Positions 51,028 through 58,294 of a DNA stretch of 64,000 nt are shown here, one piece after another (the first letter of the stretch is position 1; every line of letters starts with the position of its first letter). The notes beneath the pieces were generated by a model. That model ran no database searches, had not been told where the DNA came from, and saw only the letters and a list, made by a program, of their open reading frames with translations. The position numbers were made by a program, and so were the translations under genes. This DNA comes from Micromonospora tulbaghiae (GTDB lineage Bacteria; Actinomycetota; Actinomycetes; Mycobacteriales; Micromonosporaceae), in assembly GCF_900091605.1 (NCBI RefSeq), contig NZ_FMCQ01000010.1:62001-126000 (forward strand), in the 5' to 3' direction.

Positions 51028-51239
51028 TGCCACCCTCCCCTCGGATGCGACCGCCTCACCGTAGTCCGCAGGGCGGGCCGAGGCGTGGTCCCTCGCCGCC
51101 ACGTCGCCACGCGCACATAACTGTCATTATGATGTGGTGGCGATTTGACCTGGTTTGCCGGTATGAATTGGTGGAATGTTGTTACCGGTAATCCGTTAAT
51201 TGGAAACGGCGGCGTCGCTTGACCCTGACACCGTGGCAA
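51028..51239. other. Low-GC intergenic patch with dif-like core
   Basis: From about 51111 to 51205 the DNA is much richer in A/T than its surroundings. It contains CATAA-CTGTCA-TTATG (51116-51131), two arms around a 6-base centre as in Xer sites. A sequence like a MerR-type promoter (TTGACCCTGACACCGTGGCA, 51219-51238) follows. No gene is present. Confidence 0.5.
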
Positions 51240-51243
51240 GGTC

Positions 51244-51431
51244 TTCACTGGGACGCAGGAGGTGGTCCCTGTCGCCGAGGACGCCCGCCGCATCTTCCAC
51301 GTGGAGAGCCTGCGCTCGCTGGGACTGTCGCTACAGCAGATCCGGCGTGCCCTGGGCGCGCCGTGCTGGAACGGTTGGCGAAGGACGACGACAGGACGGT
51401 AGCCCTCATCGCCTCGGCGCTCGCGCCGTAG
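51244..51431 (+). pseudogene. Remnant of a MerR-family regulator
   Basis: One frame encodes EDARRIFHVESLRSLGLSLQ then QIRRALGA (51277-51360), which matches the second helix pair of MerR regulators (RIFxVxxLRxLGLSLxQI). The frame then breaks near 51361, and another frame continues VLERLAKDDDRTVALIASAL to a stop at 51431, as expected of the MerR dimerisation helix. The N-terminal helix-turn-helix is missing and stops interrupt the frame upstream. A promoter-like TTGACCCTGAC precedes it. The simplest reading is a decayed drug-responsive MerR gene. Confidence 0.6.
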
Positions 51432-51494
51432 CCGGCCGGGCGACGTGACCTGATGGGTACGCAGGCGCCCGTCGTCGTGCGGCGGGTCGGCGGC

Positions 51495-52349
51495 CTAGCG
51501 AACGAACGGTCTGATGACCTCGAAGGCGTCCTGGAACCGCACCGGGATGCCGCTCTCCGCACTCTTGCGGCGGAGGAACTCCGTCGTCGTGGCGAACTTG
51601 TCGAGAAGGGCGGGCAGCGGCCGCAACGTCCGGTCCAGCGCGACGAAGAAGTTGTCCCAGTGGATCGGCACGACGATGCGGGGCCGGGTCGCCTCCACCA
51701 CGTGCCGCCAGTAGTCGTCCTGGAACCGATGTGACTGCGCGCCCAGGGCGCCGACACCGAGGTAGAGGACGTCGACATCGATTCCGTCGAACTGGTTCGG
51801 CACGACGTTGGCGCTCGGGTGGATGAGCATCGCGCCGCTGGGGTGGGTGACGAGGAACGAGAAGCACCCGCCGTCGCGGTAGCTGCTCGCCCTGGCCGGC
51901 GGCACGAACGGCTCCTCGATCACGCCCGGGAACCTGTTGCCGGGGCTGTGCACACCGCCGAGCGGACGCACTGTGAACGCGCCGACTGTGTGCGCGTCTC
52001 CGTCCGCGATACGCGTCATCGCCTGCTCGGCGAGGCCCGAGCCGCGCCCCACGTTCAGGGTCGACTCGGAACCGAACAGCCTGCCTCCGAGGTGCTTGAC
52101 GACCTCGGGGGCATCCATGGCGTGGTCGTAGTGGGAATGGGCGACGAACAGCGCGTCGAGACGGGTCACCCCGGCCCGGGAGAGGGCGCTGGTGATCCGC
52201 CCTCGGTCCGGTGCGACGCGGCCCAGCGCGACGCGAAGGAGAGAGGGCCGGGAGAAGAAGCCGTCGATCAGGATCCCCGAGATCCCGTCCGACACGTGGA
52301 GGGACGACGTTCCGAAGAAGGTCGCTTCGACAGGTGCTGCGGCGGCCAT
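51495..52349 (-). CDS. MBL-fold metallo-hydrolase
   Basis: The product of 284 residues has the metallo-beta-lactamase fold, with ALFVAHSHYDHAMDAPEVVK supplying the HxHxDH metal site. It has LGVGALGAQSHRFQDDYW and VVPIHWDNFF, which supply later ligands as in UlaG-like lactonases and phospholipase-D-like hydrolases. The substrate is unknown. ATG at 52349 is the probable start. It is convergent with the MerR remnant and divergent from the methyltransferase gene. Confidence 0.86.
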   Translation of the reverse strand: MAAAAPVEATFFGTSSLHVSDGISGILIDGFFSRPSLLRVALGRVAPDRGRITSALSRAGVTRLDALFVAHSHYDHAMDAPEVVKHLGGRLFGSESTLNVGRGSGLAEQAMTRIADGDAHTVGAFTVRPLGGVHSPGNRFPGVIEEPFVPPARASSYRDGGCFSFLVTHPSGAMLIHPSANVVPNQFDGIDVDVLYLGVGALGAQSHRFQDDYWRHVVEATRPRIVVPIHWDNFFVALDRTLRPLPALLDKFATTTEFLRRKSAESGIPVRFQDAFEVIRPFVR

Positions 52350-52419
52350 GCGCGAATGGTAGTGAGGCGGGCCGACGTCGAGGGCCACGACGATCGCGGG
52401 CCGTCGATAGGGTGACCGG

Positions 52420-53196
52420 ATGGACGAAGACGCACGACGTCGGCACTCCTCGTCGTTCGGCGCGGCAGCGACCGCGTACGCCGAACACCGACCGGACTAC
52501 GCGCGGGCCGCCCTGCGGTGGGCGCTCGAACCCGCACCCGGCGCGCGGGTGCTCGACCTCGGCGCGGGCACCGGCAAGCTCACCGCCACGCTGGCCGAGG
52601 TGAGCGGCGACGTGACTGCCGTCGAGCCGGACCCGGAGATGCTCGCCGAACTCCGCCGCACAGTGCCGGACGTCCGTGCGCTGTCCGGCAGCGCCGAGGC
52701 GATCCCCCTGCCGGGCGCCTCCGTGGACGCCGTGGTCGCCGGCAACGCCATGCACTGGTTCGACATGGCCGTCGCCGGGCCGGAGATCGCCCGCGTCCTC
52801 GCACCCGGCGGTGTCCTTGCCGGACTGTGGAACGTCGTGGACGACCGGGTCGACTGGGTGGCAGGGCTCGCGGCGGTCAGCGGAAGCGCCGCCATCGGCC
52901 CCCGCGACACGCCCGCGAGCTGGCGCGTCGCCACAGCGACGATGCACCTGCCGACGACCGGCGAGGCCCGGTTCGGCTCGCCCGAGCAGGCGGAGTTCCC
53001 GCACGGGCAGCGCCGTACCGCCGATTCGCTGGTGGCGACGCTCGCCACCAGGGCCGGGATGCTGGTCATGCCGGAACAGGAGCGCACGGAGACCCTCGAC
53101 CGCATCCGCGCGTACCTGGCCAGCCGGCCGGAGACGGCCGACGGGGAGTTCACGCTTCCGATGCTGACGTGCGTGCTGCGCGTACGCCGGCTGTGA
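52420..53196 (+). CDS. Class I SAM-dependent methyltransferase
   Basis: The product of 258 residues starts HSSSFGAAATAYAEHRPDYA and has ARVLDLGAGTGKLTATLAEV (motif I), VTAVEPDPEMLAELRRTVPD, and SGSAEAIPLPGASVDAVVAG followed by NAMHWFD. This is the methyltransf_11 pattern of ubiquinone/menaquinone-type and secondary-metabolite enzymes. The substrate is unknown. The next gene starts five bases after its stop, so the two form an operon. Confidence 0.9.
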   Translation: MDEDARRRHSSSFGAAATAYAEHRPDYARAALRWALEPAPGARVLDLGAGTGKLTATLAEVSGDVTAVEPDPEMLAELRRTVPDVRALSGSAEAIPLPGASVDAVVAGNAMHWFDMAVAGPEIARVLAPGGVLAGLWNVVDDRVDWVAGLAAVSGSAAIGPRDTPASWRVATATMHLPTTGEARFGSPEQAEFPHGQRRTADSLVATLATRAGMLVMPEQERTETLDRIRAYLASRPETADGEFTLPMLTCVLRVRRL

Positions 53197-53201
53197 GGAC
53201 G

Positions 53202-53768
53202 ATGAGCGGCGCGGACGTCCGGTCCGCCGCCGCCGCGATGACCGCCGTGCTGCGGCCCGCCACCGACCGGAACTGGACGGTACGTGCCGGAGACCTGGAC
53301 TGGTCCTGCTGGACCACCGCCGCGCACATCGCGCACGACCTAGTCGCGTACGCCGGTCAGGTCTCCGGTCGGCCCGGCGGCGGCTATCTGCCGTTCGACC
53401 TGCGGGTACGCGCCGACGCCGCGCCCGCCGAGGTGCTCACCGTCGCGGCGGCCGCGGCCGGGATGCTCGCCGCCACCATCGACGCCGCGAGCCCGGACGA
53501 CCGGGCGTGGCACTTCGGCCCGTGCGATCCGGGCGGGTTCGCCGCGATGGGCGTGGCCGAGATCCTGCTGCACACCCACGACCTGGCCCGCGGGCTCGGC
53601 CTGGACTGGTCGCCACCCGCCGGGCTGTGTGCCGGGGTGGTGCACCGGCTGTTCCCCGACGCACCGGACGGCGAGCCGGCGCCGGTGCTGCTGTGGCTGA
53701 CCGGCCGCGCACCGCTCGGCGACCGGCCGCGGCGTACCGCGTGGACCTGGCAGGCGGCGCTTCGCTGA
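53202..53768 (+). CDS. Maleylpyruvate-isomerase N-terminal (TIGR03083/DinB-like) protein
   Basis: The product of 188 residues is a four-helix bundle of the DinB/mycothiol-dependent type. It shows WSCWTTAAHIAHDLVAYAGQ and AEILLHTHDLARGLGLDW, whose His residues bind the metal, as in maleylpyruvate isomerase. In actinomycetes such proteins are thought to be mycothiol-dependent transferases. It is coupled to the methyltransferase gene upstream; the shared substrate is unknown. Confidence 0.85.
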   Translation: MSGADVRSAAAAMTAVLRPATDRNWTVRAGDLDWSCWTTAAHIAHDLVAYAGQVSGRPGGGYLPFDLRVRADAAPAEVLTVAAAAAGMLAATIDAASPDDRAWHFGPCDPGGFAAMGVAEILLHTHDLARGLGLDWSPPAGLCAGVVHRLFPDAPDGEPAPVLLWLTGRAPLGDRPRRTAWTWQAALR

Positions 53769-53774
53769 GCGCTC

Positions 53775-54245
53775 TCAGCGGCGCCACCAGCGCCAGCGGC
53801 GGCGCGGGCGGGTCGGGTCCGCGCGGGGCGGCTCCGGTGCCGTGACGGCCGGCGCGCCGCCGTCCCGATCGGCGCGCCAGCGGCGCACCGCCTCCTCGAC
53901 GTTCACCGGACGGACCACCACGCGTGGCCCGGTCGGGGTACGCAGCCAGGCCACCACCTCGGTGTTGAGCGCCGCCACGTACGACCGGACAGCCTCCTCG
54001 GTGGGCAGGTCGCGCAGCTCGGCCGGAAGCTGTTCGATGCGGCGGCGCAACTGGAGCGGCGTGGGCAGCAGCAGGTCGGACGGGATCTGCTCGCGCTCCA
54101 TGAAGCTGCGGATCCACCAGCCCTCGTCGTAGGGCATGTCGCGCCCCGGGATGGGCTTGCCGGCACCCGGCAGGTTGTCGAACTCGCCGCGTTCCTGGGC
54201 CGAGCGGATCTGCGCCTCGACCGCGGCCTCCCAGCCTGTCGTCAC
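53775..54245 (-). CDS. DUF1992 protein (DNAJC28-like domain)
   Basis: The product of 156 residues has the DUF1992 signature: IRSAQERGEFDNLPGAGKPI, then YDEGWWIRSFMEREQIPSDL and LLPTPLQLRRRIEQLP. The family also occurs as a conserved domain beside a J-domain in eukaryotes, and its role is unknown. The C-terminal tail is strongly basic (RPRRRWRWWRR). GTG at 54245 has GGGAGG seven bases upstream; earlier frame is unlikely. Confidence 0.87.
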   Translation of the reverse strand: MTTGWEAAVEAQIRSAQERGEFDNLPGAGKPIPGRDMPYDEGWWIRSFMEREQIPSDLLLPTPLQLRRRIEQLPAELRDLPTEEAVRSYVAALNTEVVAWLRTPTGPRVVVRPVNVEEAVRRWRADRDGGAPAVTAPEPPRADPTRPRRRWRWWRR

Positions 54246-54379
54246 CGCCGTCACCTCCCGTACCCACGGTATCCGCCGCCGTCCGACAAGACTCAGCGTC
54301 GCGCGGGGCCGGACTGTTCCCGCGCGCCCGGGCGGGGACGCCGCGTAGCGTGCCACCGGAAACGGAAAGGGGTGACGGC

Positions 54380-54784
54380 GTGCGCGACTGGCTCATCGGA
54401 CTCGCTGTGGCGACGGCCTGCCTGGTCGCGAGCTGGGCGGTGCTGGTGCTGCTGGCCCGGCGCCTGCCGCCGGGGATCCTGCGCGATCTGACCGCGTTCG
54501 TACCCGACTGCGTGACCGCCGTGCGACGGCTGCGCCGCGACCCGCGGGTGCCCCGCCGCGCCCGGGTCGCGATCGTGGCCGCCGGGCTCTGGGTGGCCAG
54601 CCCGATCGACCTGATCCCGGAGTTCCTGCCGGTGATCGGCCCGCTCGACGACATCGTGGTGGTGGCGCTCGCGTTGCGCTACGCCGCCCGGCAGATGCCC
54701 CGGCAGGTGCTGCTCGACGCGTGGCCGGGCGAGCCGCGGCTGCTGCTGCGCCTGATCGGCAGCACTGTCACTTCTTCGTCATGA
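54380..54784 (+). CDS. YkvA-type (DUF1232) membrane protein
   Basis: The product of 134 residues has an N-terminal helix (WLIGLAVATACLVASWAVLV) and the DUF1232 core, AGLWVASPIDLIPEFLPVIG then PLDDIVVVALALRYA, with a PIDLIPEF motif that is nearly invariant in the family. It is likely a small inner-membrane protein of unknown function. GTG at 54380 is preceded by GAAAGGGG. It overlaps the convergent GNAT gene by six bases. Confidence 0.87.
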   Translation: MRDWLIGLAVATACLVASWAVLVLLARRLPPGILRDLTAFVPDCVTAVRRLRRDPRVPRRARVAIVAAGLWVASPIDLIPEFLPVIGPLDDIVVVALALRYAARQMPRQVLLDAWPGEPRLLLRLIGSTVTSSS

Positions 54785-55321
54785 GACCGGCCGGTGGCGG
54801 ACGTGGCGGTGGCCGTCCCGGGGGAACGGCGGGCGGGCCGGCAGCACCTCGGCGAACGCGTACCCGCTCTTCTCCGCCACCCGGCAGGACGCCGGATTGT
54901 CGACCTGGTGCAGCAGCTCCAGGTGGGTCAGGCCGACGGCGGCGAACCGGGCGAACGCCCACGCGGTGACCGCCTCCACCGCCCGTGGCGCGACGCCCCG
55001 GCCCCGTGCCGGCGCGGCCGTCCAGTAGCCGACCTCGGCGGCCGGACGGCCCGGGCGAACGTCCTTGAGCACCACGCAGGCCACCACCTGCTCCCCCTCC
55101 AGCACCGCGAACATGAACCGGTGCCCGGCGGCCCAGCCCTGGTGGCTGCGGCGCAGGAACACCTGCGCCTGCGCCGGGCCGGTCACCGGATGGCTGGTCC
55201 AGGCGCGCAGCACCGGATCCCGGTACGCCTCGATCAGCGCGTCGGCGTCACCGTCGCGCCACGGACGCAGCAGCAGCGCGGGCGCGGTCGGGGTGGCCGG
55301 CGCGGACAGCACGATCGACAT
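54779..55321 (-). CDS. RimJ/RimL-type GNAT acetyltransferase
   Basis: The product of 180 residues begins ALLLRPWRDGDADALIEAYR and has VGYWTAAPARGRGVAPRAVE for acetyl-CoA binding. It then has GLTHLELLHQVDNPASCRVA with EKSGYAF, the arrangement of RimJ/RimL-type enzymes that acetylate protein N-termini or small amines. The specific substrate is not evident. It starts at an ATG about 50 bases from repeat copy C. Confidence 0.88.
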   Translation of the reverse strand: MSIVLSAPATPTAPALLLRPWRDGDADALIEAYRDPVLRAWTSHPVTGPAQAQVFLRRSHQGWAAGHRFMFAVLEGEQVVACVVLKDVRPGRPAAEVGYWTAAPARGRGVAPRAVEAVTAWAFARFAAVGLTHLELLHQVDNPASCRVAEKSGYAFAEVLPARPPFPRDGHRHVRHRPVS

Positions 55322-55370
55322 GCCGCAAGTATCACCGCCGCAACACCGGCACCACCGCCCCCTGCCCGGG

Positions 55371-55426
55371 CGATCATGAGGTTGGCGGCGACAAATCGGA
55401 CGCCAACGGCAGCCAACTCATGATCG
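55371..55426. repeat. Dispersed palindromic repeat, copy C (diverged)
   Basis: CGATCATGAGGTTGG (55371-55385) pairs with CCAACTCATGATCG (55413-55426) with one extra base. The inner GCGGCGACAAATCGGACGCC resembles the loop of copy A closely. It lies between the divergent GNAT and LysE genes, so here it cannot be a simple terminator. Confidence 0.78.
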
Positions 55427-55504
55427 ACGCAGTGACGGTGGGAGGGGACAGTGCGGGGCGGCGGGTGGGCGTAGGGTCCGGTTAGGCGGGAGCGGGGAGG
55501 CTAT

Positions 55505-56155
55505 GTGGTCACTGTCGGTGCAGTCATGGGAATCGGCCTGGTGGCGCTCGGTCTGGTGCTCACGCCCGGGCCGAACATGGTCTACCTGGTGTCGCGGTCG
55601 GTCACACAGGGGCGTCGGGCCGGGCTGGTGTCGCTGCTCGGCGTGGCGGCCGGCTTCCTGGTCTACCTGGCCGCCGCGGTGGCCGGCATCGCCACCGTGT
55701 TCGTGCTGGTCCCGCCGCTGTACACGGCGGTGAAGCTGGCCGGCGCGGCGTACCTGCTGTGGCTGGCCTGGCGGACGCTGCGCCCCGGTGGCACGTCGGC
55801 GTTCACCCCGACGCCGCTGCCGCCCGACCGGCCCCGGCGCCTGTTCACCATGGGCCTGGTCACCAACCTGCTCAACCCGAAGATCGCCATCCTGTACGTG
55901 TCGCTGCTGCCGCAGTTCGTCGACCCGGCGCGCGGGCACGTGGCGGTGCAGAGTCTGCTGCTCGGCCTGACCCAGATCGTCGTGGCGCTCACCGTGAACG
56001 CGCTCATCGTGTTCAGCGCCGGCTCGGTGTCGGCGTTCCTCACCCGCCGGCCGGGCTGGGCGCGCCTGCAGCGGTACGTGATGGGCACGGTGCTGGCGGC
56101 GCTCGCGGTGCGGATCGCCGCCGACCGCTCCCGCGCCGCCGTCGCCACCCCCTGA
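55505..56155 (+). CDS. LysE-family amino-acid exporter
   Basis: The product of 216 residues has six helices. It has GLVLTPGPNMVYLVSRSVTQ near the start, with GRRAGLVSLLGVAAGFLVYL, and FTMGLVTNLLNPKIAILYVS in the middle, which are the signatures of the LysE/RhtB family. It should export amino acids or derivatives. GTG at 55505 has GGGGAGG before it. The family's exact substrate is not predictable from these motifs. Confidence 0.9.
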   Translation: MVTVGAVMGIGLVALGLVLTPGPNMVYLVSRSVTQGRRAGLVSLLGVAAGFLVYLAAAVAGIATVFVLVPPLYTAVKLAGAAYLLWLAWRTLRPGGTSAFTPTPLPPDRPRRLFTMGLVTNLLNPKIAILYVSLLPQFVDPARGHVAVQSLLLGLTQIVVALTVNALIVFSAGSVSAFLTRRPGWARLQRYVMGTVLAALAVRIAADRSRAAVATP

Positions 56156-56169
56156 CCCGGGTACGCGCA

Positions 56170-58179
56170 TCAGCGCGCTGCCTCGCGTAGCACCGCCACT
56201 GCGCCCGGCTCCAGCGTCAGGGAGCCGTCGACCGTCGCGGCGGTCAGCAGGTCGAGCCCGGTGACCGGCACCCGCTGCGGCTGGTCGGTGTGGTTGAGCA
56301 GGTAGAGCAGGGTCCCGTCGCTGTCGTGCCGGCGTACCGCCTCCACGCCCGCAGGCGCGCCGGGACAGGTCGGGGTCACACCGGCGAGCCGGGCCGCCTC
56401 CGTGAGCAGCCGCCGGTAGGTGTCGTCGTCGGGACGGGTCGAGACGTACCAGGCGTACGCGTCGCCGACCCGGTGCCGGGCGACGGCGGGCCGCCCGTCC
56501 AGCACTCCCCCGGCGTACGCGCTCACCGTCTCGGCGCCGTCGGTGTGGACCGTCTCCGACCAGATCCGGCCGGTCCCGCCGCCGGTCAGCGACACCTGTT
56601 CGTCGTCGGCGAGGGGGTGGAACTCCTCCACCCGCACGCCGAGCAGGTCCCGATACGCCCCCGGGTAGCCGCCCAGGCGCACCCGGGCGTGCTCGTCGGC
56701 CACGCCGCTGAGCCAGGTCACCAGCAGGTGCCCGCCGCCGTGGACGTGCCGGCGTACCCAGTCGGCTGTGGCGTCCGAGGCGAGGTAGAGGGCGGGGAGC
56801 ACGAGCAGCCGGGCGCCGTCGAGCGGGCTGCCGGGCGGCACGACGTCGGCGGTGACGCCCGCGTGCCACAGCGCCCGGTGCGCGGCGGCCACCTCGCCGG
56901 GGTGGTCGAGTCCGTCGCGGGGCATCCCCGGGTGCCGCAGCGCCCAGCCGCTCGCCGCGTCGTACGCGACGGCCACGGCCGACTGGACGCGGCCCGGCGC
57001 GGTCCCGGCGAGCCGGCCCAGCGCGGCGCCCAGGTCGGTGGCCTCGCGGAACACGCGGGTGTCCGCCCCGGCGTGCGACACCACTGCGGAGTGGAAGCGT
57101 TCCGCGCCGCCGGCCGGGGCGCGCCACTGGAAGAACATCACTCCGGCGGAGCCGCGTGCGACGTGGGCGAGGCTGTGCCGGGTGATCCGGCCGGGTTCCT
57201 TGGTGTGCATCCGCCCGGCGGTGTGGATCTGGTTGGGCGCGCTCTCCATGAGCAGCCACGGCACCGGCCGTCCGGCGCCGTGGCGGGCCCAGCCGCGGGC
57301 GAGGTCGGCGGCGAGCGCGGTCTGTTCCTCCGCGCCCGCGTCGGTCGTGGACGGGTAGTGGTCGATCGCCACCAGGTCGACCTCGCGCGCCCAGCGGGCG
57401 TGGTCGACCGGCACCCAGTCGCCGAGCACGGAGTTGGTGGTGACCGGCACGGCCGGGTTCGCCGCGCGCAGCAGGTCCCGCTGCTCGGTGTACGCGGACA
57501 GCAGCGTGTCGGACCAGAAGCGACGGAAGTCGAGCAGCTGGCCGGGGTTGGCGAGGTACTGGGTGGCGCGGGGCGTGCCGACCTGCGCCCAGTCGGAGTA
57601 GTGCTGGCTCCAGAAGCTGGTGACCCAGGCGTCGTTGAGCGCGTCGAGGTCGCCGTAGCGGGTGGTGAGCCAGCGGCGGAACGCCGCCTCGGCGTGCGGG
57701 CAGTGGCAGGTGGTGCCGTACTCGTTGTGCACGTGCCACAGCGCCAGCGCCGGGTGGTGTGCGTAGCGGGCGGCGAGGACCCCGGCGATGCTGCGGGCGG
57801 CGTCGCGGTACGCGGGCGCGGCGGCGCAGTAGGTGTCGCGGCTGCCGTGGGTCAGGCGGACGCCGTCGGCGGTGACCGGCAGCGCGTCCGGGTGGCGCAG
57901 CGAGAACCAGGGCGGCGGCGAGGCGGTGGGGGTGGCCAGGGCGGCGCGGATGCCGGCCGAGTGCAGCAGGTCCAGCACGTCGTCGAGCCAGTCGAGCGTG
58001 TACCGGCCGGGCTCGGGCTCCAGCCGGGACCAGGCGAACACGCCGACCGTGACCAGGTTGACCCCGGCGGCACGCATCAGGGCGACGTCCTCGCGCCACA
58101 CCCGCGGCGGCCACTGCTCCGGGTTCCAGTCGCCGCCGTAGCAGAGACGGCCGTCGTCCCACGGCGCTTTAGTTGTCAT
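56170..58179 (-). CDS. Beta-galactosidase, GH42
   Basis: The product of 669 residues removes terminal beta-linked galactose. The N-terminal barrel has YGGDWNPEQWPPRVWREDVA, and LWHVHNEYG with acid/base Glu153 and PWLLMESAPN with nucleophile Glu312. CHCPHAEAAF just after the first Glu supplies Cys residues that may bind zinc. The trimerisation and C-terminal beta domains complete the usual length. ATG at 58179 is chosen over an in-frame TTG three codons upstream. There is no signal peptide, so it acts on imported oligosaccharides. It is divergent from the GH31 gene across an operator-like inverted repeat. Confidence 0.94.
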   Translation of the reverse strand: MTTKAPWDDGRLCYGGDWNPEQWPPRVWREDVALMRAAGVNLVTVGVFAWSRLEPEPGRYTLDWLDDVLDLLHSAGIRAALATPTASPPPWFSLRHPDALPVTADGVRLTHGSRDTYCAAAPAYRDAARSIAGVLAARYAHHPALALWHVHNEYGTTCHCPHAEAAFRRWLTTRYGDLDALNDAWVTSFWSQHYSDWAQVGTPRATQYLANPGQLLDFRRFWSDTLLSAYTEQRDLLRAANPAVPVTTNSVLGDWVPVDHARWAREVDLVAIDHYPSTTDAGAEEQTALAADLARGWARHGAGRPVPWLLMESAPNQIHTAGRMHTKEPGRITRHSLAHVARGSAGVMFFQWRAPAGGAERFHSAVVSHAGADTRVFREATDLGAALGRLAGTAPGRVQSAVAVAYDAASGWALRHPGMPRDGLDHPGEVAAAHRALWHAGVTADVVPPGSPLDGARLLVLPALYLASDATADWVRRHVHGGGHLLVTWLSGVADEHARVRLGGYPGAYRDLLGVRVEEFHPLADDEQVSLTGGGTGRIWSETVHTDGAETVSAYAGGVLDGRPAVARHRVGDAYAWYVSTRPDDDTYRRLLTEAARLAGVTPTCPGAPAGVEAVRRHDSDGTLLYLLNHTDQPQRVPVTGLDLLTAATVDGSLTLEPGAVAVLREAAR

Positions 58180-58211
58180 CCCGGCCAAAATAGGAACAGG
58201 TGAGAAGGAAA

Positions 58212-58233
58212 GTCAATGCCGTCGATCATTGAC
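58212..58233. promoter_or_regulatory. Operator-like inverted repeat between GH42 and GH31 genes
   Basis: GTCAATG (58212-58218) and CATTGAC (58227-58233) form a perfect inverted repeat with an 8-base spacer. It lies in the 115-base gap between the two divergent glycosidase genes. The sequence TTTAGTT also occurs at 58168-58174 and again at 60655-60661 before the ROK gene. Either could be a target of the ROK regulator. Confidence 0.6.
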
Positions 58234-58294
58234 AGTTAGTTGGGCTTCCAAAGAAACTGGCGGGACCGCCCGTGGACGCCGCGAGGAGACGCCC

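Noticed and set aside
55418..58162. A 914-codon minus-strand frame over the GH42 and LysE genes
   Set aside because: Low-complexity Arg/Gly/Ala translation without motifs; the GH42 catalytic residues are in a different frame.
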